Positions 6,242 through 11,423 of a DNA stretch of 11,423 nucleotides are shown one piece after another. Each line of letters begins with the position of its first letter. The first letter of the stretch is position 1. The notes beneath the pieces are model-generated. The model ran no database searches. It was given only the letters and a program-made list of their open reading frames with translations, and was not told the origin of the DNA. This DNA comes from Pseudomonadota bacterium (lineage in GTDB: Bacteria; Pseudomonadota; Gammaproteobacteria; Burkholderiales; Thiobacillaceae): NCBI GenBank assembly GCA_021821425.1, contig JAKACL010000071.1, positions 1-11,423 on the forward strand, written 5' to 3'. The position numbers were made by a program, and so were the translations under genes.

Positions 6242-7690
6242 TCAGATCACCTCGAAGTTGGACATCATGCCCATGTCCTCATGCTCCAGCTTGTGGCAAT
6301 GCATGACATACAGGCCGCGGTAGGCTTCGAAGCGGATGAGCACGTCCACGGTTTCGCCGTCCTGCAGCAGCACCGTGTCCTTCCACCCGCGTTCCCACGG
6401 CAGCACCCGGCCGCGGCCGCCGCTGCGGGACACGACCTGGAACGAGGCGCCGTGGACGTGCACCGGATGCGGCGCGTTCCCGCCGGTCTTGAAGCGCCAG
6501 CGTTCGGTCTGGCCGAGCGGCACCTGGAAGTCGATGCGGTGCATGTCGTACACCTGGCCGTTGATGCGGCTCATGCCGTCGAAGCTGAATTCGCGGGTCA
6601 GCACCGGATCGGCGAGCGGGGTGACGGCGGACAAGGGGCCGGCGGGAATCTCGCCCGCGACCGTGACCGCGCGCGCAACCGCGAACTCCAGCAGGTCCCA
6701 GTTGGCGTCCAGGCAGCGGAGCATCGCCTTGTCGCCCACCGCGAGGCCGCGGAAGTCGACCAGCACATCCAGCCGCTCGCCCGGGCTGAGCTCGATTTCG
6801 GCGACCGCAGCGGGCGACGTGTCGAGCAGGCCGCCGTCATTGCCGATCGCAACCAGCGGCGCGCCGTTGCTCAGGGCGAGCCGGAATACCCGCGCGTTCG
6901 CGCCGTTCAGCACGCGGAAGCGGTAGATCGCGGTATCGACCTGCAGCTGCGGGCTGAGGGTGCCGTTGACGAGCGGCGTCTTGCCCAGAAAGCCGGAGGA
7001 CTTGGCGGTATAGGTCAGATTGCCCGCGCTGTCGAAATCCGCATCCCGCAGGATCAGCGGCACTTCATAGAGACCGGACGGCAGATTGAGCGCGGCTTCT
7101 TCGGCGTCGTTGACGATGAAGGCGCCCGCAAGCCCGAGCGCCACCTGCTCGCCCGTCATCATGTGCGGGTGCGGGTGATACCAGTTGAGGCAGGCCCGTT
7201 GCGTGACGGGAAACCGGTAGGCGTAGCTTGCGCCCGGCATGACGGCATCCATCGGATGCCCGTCCGCGTCCGGCGGCACAATCATGCCGTGCCAGTGGAC
7301 GGTGGTTTCGGCGGCAAGGCCGTTGGTGAACGCGATATCGGCCGCGTCGCCGCTGTTCGCCCGGAACGTCGGGCCCGCGAAGAAGCCGTTGTAGGCCAGC
7401 ACGGACGACTGCTTGCCGCCGCCGAGGTTGACGCTTGCCGGCGCCGCGCTCAGCGCCGCGCCGCCCGGCGCGAGGGTCGGCGGAATGCGCAGCGGATTGC
7501 GGGCCGTCTGGCCGCCACCGCCGTTTCCGCCATTACCGCCCTTTGCTGCAAGCGCGAACGGCGCGATGCCGGCGGACAGCAGGCCCGCCGCCAGCGCCGT
7601 CGTCCGCATGAACGCGCGACGATGATCGTCGATGGCTTGGTCCGCCATGTCACGTGTTTTTCCGTCGGATTTTTTCATGAGTTCTCGCAT
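6242..7690 (-). CDS. Tat-exported multicopper oxidase (CotA/CueO-like superfamily)
   Basis: A 482-residue three-cupredoxin-domain oxidase that oxidises a substrate or metal ion and reduces oxygen to water. The N-terminus has a twin-arginine signal (Arg24-Arg25 in RRAFMRTT, then a hydrophobic run to about 49), so it is exported folded to the periplasm. A Gly/Asn-rich linker (about 51-60) follows. All four copper motifs are present: HWHG (132-135), HPHPH (172-176), HPVHVHG (408-414) and HCHKLEHEDMGM (464-475). Cys465, His470 and Met475 fit the type 1 copper ligands. It lacks a long methionine-rich insert of the CueO kind, so a laccase or bilirubin-oxidase-like role is as likely as copper tolerance. 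In-frame ATGs at 7678 and 7648 are alternative starts; all ribosome sites are weak. It lies 66 bases after the WecG-family gene in the same direction and converges with the toxin gene. Confidence 0.9.
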   Translation of the reverse strand: MRELMKKSDGKTRDMADQAIDDHRRAFMRTTALAAGLLSAGIAPFALAAKGGNGGNGGGGQTARNPLRIPPTLAPGGAALSAAPASVNLGGGKQSSVLAYNGFFAGPTFRANSGDAADIAFTNGLAAETTVHWHGMIVPPDADGHPMDAVMPGASYAYRFPVTQRACLNWYHPHPHMMTGEQVALGLAGAFIVNDAEEAALNLPSGLYEVPLILRDADFDSAGNLTYTAKSSGFLGKTPLVNGTLSPQLQVDTAIYRFRVLNGANARVFRLALSNGAPLVAIGNDGGLLDTSPAAVAEIELSPGERLDVLVDFRGLAVGDKAMLRCLDANWDLLEFAVARAVTVAGEIPAGPLSAVTPLADPVLTREFSFDGMSRINGQVYDMHRIDFQVPLGQTERWRFKTGGNAPHPVHVHGASFQVVSRSGGRGRVLPWERGWKDTVLLQDGETVDVLIRFEAYRGLYVMHCHKLEHEDMGMMSNFEVI

Positions 7691-7756
7691 TATTTATTCT
7701 TGGGTTTTGATGACAGCCCGCATGAAGCAAGGCTGTGCATCAGGCTTTCTTTTAAA

Positions 7757-8632
7757 TCACCGCCCGAACAGCAATTGCCATGTCGCACCGAGAATGAACA
7801 GCGTATTCGTGACCATATAACGCTTCCACAGGCGCCCCGGCTCCGATGCCAGACGATGCAGCCATTCCAGCCCGTTGTTGCGCATCCAGGCCGGCGCCCG
7901 CTGAACCGTGCCGGCGTGGAAATCGAACGCCGCTCCCACACCGATCATCACCGCATTGATTTTGCTGCGATGCTCTGCGATCCAGCGTTCCTGCTTGGGG
8001 CAGCCCAGGCCGACGAACACGATGCCGGCGCCGCTGGTGTTGATGCGGTCCACCGCTGCCGCATCTTCTTCTGCCGTCAGCGTGCGGAACGGCGGCGCTT
8101 CCGTCCTGATGCGCAGGGCCGGAAACGCTTCCCGCAAGCGCTGCTCCAGTTTCCCCAGCGTCGCCTCGGTGCTGCCGTAAAAATACACCGGCAGATATTC
8201 GCTCGCTGCGCGCTTGCACAGCGCCCACATCAGATCCGGCCCATTGATGCGCGGCTGCCCGTCGAATCCCTGCTGCCGCAGCATCCACGCCACTGGCGCC
8301 CCGTCCGGCGCCGCCATGTCCGACGCATTGACGATGTTGCGATACGCTGCGTCACGCCACGCGCTCACCACCACATGCACATTGCAGATCGTCACGTAGC
8401 GGCTTTCGCGTGCATGGGCCCAGCCGAAAATCCGGTCAGTCGCAGCGTCCCACGAGAGTGCGTCGATTTGCGCGTTCAGCACCTTTCCCGTCGTGCGCCC
8501 CGGGCCTGGCTGCGTCCTGGTGTCGGCGGGCTCCGGCCACACAACCTCGAAATGGCGTGGAGCCGCCGCCTCGTCTCCGGCACCCAGGCTGGGCACCCAG
8601 TCTTCCGCCAGCGCTTTCTCGACATTCATCAT
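7757..8632 (-). CDS. WecG/TagA/CpsF family glycosyltransferase (GT26)
   Basis: A 291-residue cytoplasmic-face glycosyltransferase. Family members transfer N-acetylmannosamine or related sugars from UDP to an undecaprenyl-linked acceptor in building surface polysaccharides. Family signatures are visible: VLNAQIDALSWDAA (51-64), ICNVH (82-86), NASDMAAPDGAPV (102-114, with the Asp-containing motif and Pro-Asp-Gly), YFYGS (150-154), FVGLGCPKQERW (206-217) and IGVGAAFDFHAG (230-241). The C-terminus is basic and then moderately hydrophobic, consistent with membrane association. I chose the first of two adjacent ATGs (8630-8632), with GGGAG nine bases upstream; further upstream the frame stays open but looks non-coding. 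WecB, which makes UDP-ManNAc, is encoded about 1 kb upstream in the same direction, so the two probably act in one pathway. Confidence 0.88.
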   Translation of the reverse strand: MMNVEKALAEDWVPSLGAGDEAAAPRHFEVVWPEPADTRTQPGPGRTTGKVLNAQIDALSWDAATDRIFGWAHARESRYVTICNVHVVVSAWRDAAYRNIVNASDMAAPDGAPVAWMLRQQGFDGQPRINGPDLMWALCKRAASEYLPVYFYGSTEATLGKLEQRLREAFPALRIRTEAPPFRTLTAEEDAAAVDRINTSGAGIVFVGLGCPKQERWIAEHRSKINAVMIGVGAAFDFHAGTVQRAPAWMRNNGLEWLHRLASEPGRLWKRYMVTNTLFILGATWQLLFGR

Positions 8633-9209
8633 GCTTCTCTGCTCCCTGTTTTTCTTCACACATTCGCGCAGGATGGCGATGCCGACCTCTGACGGATGAT
8701 CGTTTTGCCATCGCGCTGCGCGCCTGGAACCTGGTTGCGATCTGTGCTGCGCCGCTTTGCCACGCCCTTGGGGAATGCAGCCTGCGCCAACCTGTCCGGA
8801 TCGGGCAGGGTGCAAATCTGGCTGAAATGCGACAAGCGAAGCGGGGAAAACGCGCTCGTTATCTCTTTATCGAGCAGGAGGAAGACTAATGGCCGATTGT
8901 TACCTGCTTGCACAGGCGAAACCCAGCCTGCCTAAGCCATATGGCTCATAGGGCATTCATGGATTGCGGAAGCGCCGAACTGCGCCGGTCGTCTGCCTTG
9001 GATGATGCAAAGCCGCACGCATCGCATAGCCGGGATCTGCCTGGATTGATCGCCAACCCGAAGGGCCGGGAGGCGGAAATGCAACTGCCGCGACTGATCT
9101 CGGCAGGGGTGGGGAGATGCGTAAGCGTCCAGCGAACGGCCTGTCTACGTGAAGGCAGCGGCTGTCGGCCGGGTCATCGGACAGGGGATGCGCGGAATCC
9201 GCCTGGCTG
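8633..9209. other. 577-base stretch without a convincing gene; short gene relic possible
   Basis: No long frame here has the codon pattern or motifs of a real protein on either strand. One spot looks like an old operon junction. On the plus strand a frame ends in RGKRARYLFIEQEED with a TAA at 8887-8889, overlapping an ATG at 8889 (TAATG) that has AGGAGG seven bases upstream. That second frame stops after 20 codons at 8951. A perfect 12-base palindrome AGCCATATGGCT lies at 8935-8946 within it. The promoter for the WecG-family gene may also lie here, but no clear boxes stand out. Confidence 0.4.
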
Positions 9210-9593
9210 CTACTCCTGCCGCACCGGCCAGGCGCGCCGGGCAATTTCATGGCTTACCCCGGTCCCTGCCAGCACGCCCAGCGCATCCGCCATCCAGTCA
9301 TCCAGACCCGGCTGACGTCCCGGCAAGGCAAACTGATGCCACTCGTCCCAGCCCGCCAGCAGCAACATGCCCGCCATCACCCACGGCCAGGCATGGCGGC
9401 CCGTTGCAACCAGCAACAAACCGGACAGCACCGCATACCACGCCAGATGCGCCAGTTTGTCCCACGGCTCCGGAATCAGCCCGGCCGCCTCGGGCTGGCT
9501 GTTGCCCCAGAAATACAGCGCAAGCAGAACGGCCGCCAGGGCGAGGGCGAATCGGTGCAGGCGTAAAACCTTACTCATGGCATCGGGCTGCAT
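9210..9593 (-). CDS. VanZ-like small membrane protein
   Basis: A 127-residue protein with about four hydrophobic segments (around 13-29, 48-64, 69-81 and 101-112). The conserved VanZ-like pattern is clear: WDKLAH (44-49) in the second region, then WDEWHQF (82-88), PGR (91-93) and D..MADALG (99-106). The family is named after the teicoplanin-resistance protein, but many members sit in exopolysaccharide loci with no known biochemistry. This one lies 68 bases after wecB in the same direction, which points to polysaccharide assembly or export and not to antibiotic resistance. The ATG at 9591-9593 gives the full length. A second ATG at 9576-9578 (MSKVLRL) is equally possible, and neither has a good ribosome site. 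Confidence 0.8.
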   Translation of the reverse strand: MQPDAMSKVLRLHRFALALAAVLLALYFWGNSQPEAAGLIPEPWDKLAHLAWYAVLSGLLLVATGRHAWPWVMAGMLLLAGWDEWHQFALPGRQPGLDDWMADALGVLAGTGVSHEIARRAWPVRQE

Positions 9594-9661
9594 TCAGGTT
9601 GACGTGTGCATACGCGCCAGGAATACGCAAGCTGCACGCTTTACCCACGGAAAGGCCACCT

Positions 9662-10759
9662 TCAGGCCCGCGCCAGGTCCGCAGCCAGAATCGCCACTAT
9701 CCGCTCTGCCGCCTTGCCATCCCACAACTCAGGTCGGCGCCCTGCCTTGCCACCGTTCAGTCCTGCATACGCGTCCAGAATGTTTTGCGGCTGCGTGCCA
9801 ACCAGCACATTGGTGCCCTGCTCCACCGTCACCGGACGTTCGGTGTTTTCGCGCAGGGTGAAGCACGGCACGCCCAGTGCGGTGGTTTCTTCCTGCAGCC
9901 CGCCGCTGTCGGTCATCACCACCGCAGCATCTTTCCACAGATGCAAAAACTCCATATAGGCCAGCGGTCCGGTCAGCGTGACGCGCTCTCCCAGGTCGAT
10001 GCCGAACTTGTCCAGATTCGCGCGCGTACGAGGATGCACCGGAAAAATCAGCGGCAGTTCCTCGCTGATCGTGCGCAGCGCGTCGCCGATTCCGGCAAAG
10101 GTCGCCGCATCGTCCACATTCGATGGTCGGTGCAGTGTGACTACGCCGTATCTCGGCTGTTCGGACTTGTACCCCGCCGTGGCAAACGTACCTGCGTCCA
10201 CATGCATCAGCCTGTCGTGCTGATACAAGAGGTTGTCCACCATCACATGGCCGACAAAATGGATCTTCTCCTGCGCCTTTCCCTCGCGCAGCAGATTAGT
10301 CACCCCGGCCGGCTCCGTGACGAAGAACCAGTCCGAAATCGAATCGGTGACAATGCGGTTGATCTCCTCCGGCATCGCCATGTCTCCGCTGCGCAACCCC
10401 GCTTCCACATGCGCCACGGGGATGTGCATCTTCTTCGCCACGATCGAGCAGGCAATGGTCGAATTCACATCGCCCACCACCAGCACCGCATCCGGTCGTT
10501 CTGCCTGGCATAGCTGTTCGAACCCGAGCATGATCTTCGCCGTCTGTTCCGCATGCGAACCGCCGCCCGCGCCCATGAACACATCCGGCGCGGGGATGCC
10601 CAATTCCTCGAAAAACACGTCGTTCATCTCGCGGTCGTAGTGCTGGCCGGTATGGATGATCTTGAAGCGCAGCCCGCCGTGTTGATTGAGCGCCCGTACA
10701 ATCGGCGCAATTTTCATGAAATTGGGGCGTGCGCCCGCCACCAGATAAACCTGTTTCAT
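9662..10759 (-). CDS. wecB: UDP-N-acetylglucosamine 2-epimerase (non-hydrolysing)
   Basis: A 365-residue cytosolic enzyme that interconverts UDP-GlcNAc and UDP-ManNAc, supplying ManNAc-type sugars for surface glycans. Length and motifs match the bacterial WecB family: GARPNFMK (9-16), HTGQHYD (36-42), VVGDVNST (94-101), HVEAGLRSGD (117-126), PEEINR (130-135), TLHRPSNVD (208-216), FPVHPRTR (239-246), TDSGGLQEE (283-291) and RENTERPVT (303-311). Known catalytic or binding residues, including the Asp97, Glu119, Glu132 and His210 equivalents, are in place. Its ATG overlaps the stop of the upstream glycosyltransferase by one base (TAATG), a sign of translational coupling in one operon. The likely consumer of its product is the WecG-family transferase downstream. 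Confidence 0.95.
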   Translation of the reverse strand: MKQVYLVAGARPNFMKIAPIVRALNQHGGLRFKIIHTGQHYDREMNDVFFEELGIPAPDVFMGAGGGSHAEQTAKIMLGFEQLCQAERPDAVLVVGDVNSTIACSIVAKKMHIPVAHVEAGLRSGDMAMPEEINRIVTDSISDWFFVTEPAGVTNLLREGKAQEKIHFVGHVMVDNLLYQHDRLMHVDAGTFATAGYKSEQPRYGVVTLHRPSNVDDAATFAGIGDALRTISEELPLIFPVHPRTRANLDKFGIDLGERVTLTGPLAYMEFLHLWKDAAVVMTDSGGLQEETTALGVPCFTLRENTERPVTVEQGTNVLVGTQPQNILDAYAGLNGGKAGRRPELWDGKAAERIVAILAADLARA

Positions 10760-11423
10760 TACGCCAGCCTCGTCAGTTGAGTCACGATACGGTTGATAAA
10801 TTCACGGAAAGCAAACTTGCCGGTGATCATGTCGCGCGAGCGCTCGCCCATGCGACGGGCAAGTTCAGAATCGTCGAGAATCGCAGCCATCTTCGCCGCC
10901 AGTTCATCGGGCGTGTTCTCGCGCAGACGAAAACCGTTTTCTCCATCCACCACCAGATCGTCCGCGCTGCCATCTGCAAAACCGGACACGATGGGCAGTC
11001 GATGCGCCATCGCCTCGTTGATCCCCAGCCCGCCGGTGCCCGGCAGAACATACAGTTCGGCTGCATCGAAATACGGCCCCACGCCCTCCACGATGGAGCC
11101 CGTGATCACCACGTCGTCGCGGCCGGCGCAAAGCGCGCGCACTGCCGGCAGATGCTCGCCGTCGCCCACCAGCACCAGCACTGCATCCTTGCGCCGCATG
11201 ATGTCCAGCGCCTGCAAAATCATCTCGATGCGCTTTTCCGCCAGCACCGCACCGACAAACAAAATGATCTTGCGGTCGCCGATTTCTGGATGCTTGCCGA
11301 CCACCAATGCCCGCGCCTCGGTCTTGGGCAGGGTCGCAATCTTTTCCTCGTTGATCGTGTTGTGCATCACCGTGACCTGATCTACCCGTGCTCCATGGTT
11401 CAGTGCGTAATCGCGTGCGTTGG
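10759..11423 (-). CDS. Glycosyltransferase family 4 protein, C-terminal part (5' end outside the window)
   Basis: About 220 codons remain in frame up to the window edge, with the start beyond 11423. The visible part is the C-terminal nucleotide-sugar-binding half of a GT-B enzyme: VMHNTINEEK, then IILFVGAVLAEKRIEMILQA (the usual GT4 strand and loop), VLVLVGDGE, VVITGSIVEGVGPYFDAAELYVLP and GLGINEAMAHRLPIVS. The last matches the family's E-x7-E region, but the first Glu of that motif appears replaced (PGTGGLGINEA), which may alter donor handling. It probably adds a sugar to a lipid-linked polysaccharide precursor; donor and acceptor cannot be told. The stop TAA shares a base with the wecB start, so both belong to one operon. 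Confidence 0.88.
   Translation of the reverse strand, partial: NARDYALNHGARVDQVTVMHNTINEEKIATLPKTEARALVVGKHPEIGDRKIILFVGAVLAEKRIEMILQALDIMRRKDAVLVLVGDGEHLPAVRALCAGRDDVVITGSIVEGVGPYFDAAELYVLPGTGGLGINEAMAHRLPIVSGFADGSADDLVVDGENGFRLRENTPDELAAKMAAILDDSELARRMGERSRDMITGKFAFREFINRIVTQLTRLA

Noticed and set aside
6281..8692. Plus-strand open frame of about 800 codons across the oxidase and WecG-family genes
   Set aside because: It runs through two well-supported minus-strand genes and the gap between them. The composition is Arg/His/Ala-rich without motifs.
8633..8815. N-terminal extension of the WecG-family protein
   Set aside because: The extra residues are not family-like, and the paired ATGs at 8627-8632 have a ribosome site and the expected protein length.
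8690..9209. Sigma-54 (-24/-12) promoter for the polysaccharide genes
   Set aside because: The near-match TGGAACCTGGTTGC has the wrong GG-to-GC spacing and is on the plus strand. No proper site was found on the minus strand.
1..11423. CRISPR array, tRNA, rRNA or insertion sequence
   Set aside because: No regularly spaced direct repeats, no tRNA-like cloverleaf and no transposase or terminal repeats were seen on reading both strands.

Overview
The window looks like a chromosomal stretch from a GC-rich Gram-negative bacterium, most likely a betaproteobacterium. The lineage is inferred from very GC-rich third codon positions, an exosortase locus, and exopolysaccharide genes of the type common in that class. 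A genus cannot be named from the sequence alone.

Bases 1-4901 hold minus-strand genes, read from right to left: a secreted metallophosphoesterase (3873-4901), an exosortase (3175-3726), a four-helix membrane protein overlapping it by ATGA (2561-3178), and a secreted subtilisin-like protease (111-2492). The protease ends in a sorting signal of the exosortase type. The last three look like a self-contained system: a membrane transpeptidase-like enzyme, its partner protein, and one adjacent substrate. The signal core, PMPPWA, is not the textbook PEP or IPTL motif. A REP-like hairpin lies beyond the protease stop.

Bases 4902-6241 form a small plus-strand island. A possible 59-residue membrane protein (5041-5220) is followed by two hairpins. 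Next comes a lower-GC toxin-antitoxin pair with its own promoter and a palindromic operator candidate. The VapC-like PIN toxin (5658-6137) is intact. Its ribbon-helix-helix antitoxin (5395-5661) is interrupted by an in-frame TGA at 5446, which suggests a decaying or silenced module.

Bases 6242-11423 return to the minus strand. Read from the right they encode a family 4 glycosyltransferase cut by the window edge, UDP-GlcNAc 2-epimerase WecB, a VanZ-like membrane protein, about 580 bases without a convincing gene, a WecG/TagA/CpsF glycosyltransferase, and a Tat-exported multicopper oxidase. WecB makes UDP-ManNAc and the WecG/TagA family typically transfers N-acetylmannosamine-type sugars to a lipid-linked acceptor. 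These genes are therefore the edge of a cell-surface polysaccharide cluster. The oxidase follows in the same direction but has no obvious link to the polysaccharide.
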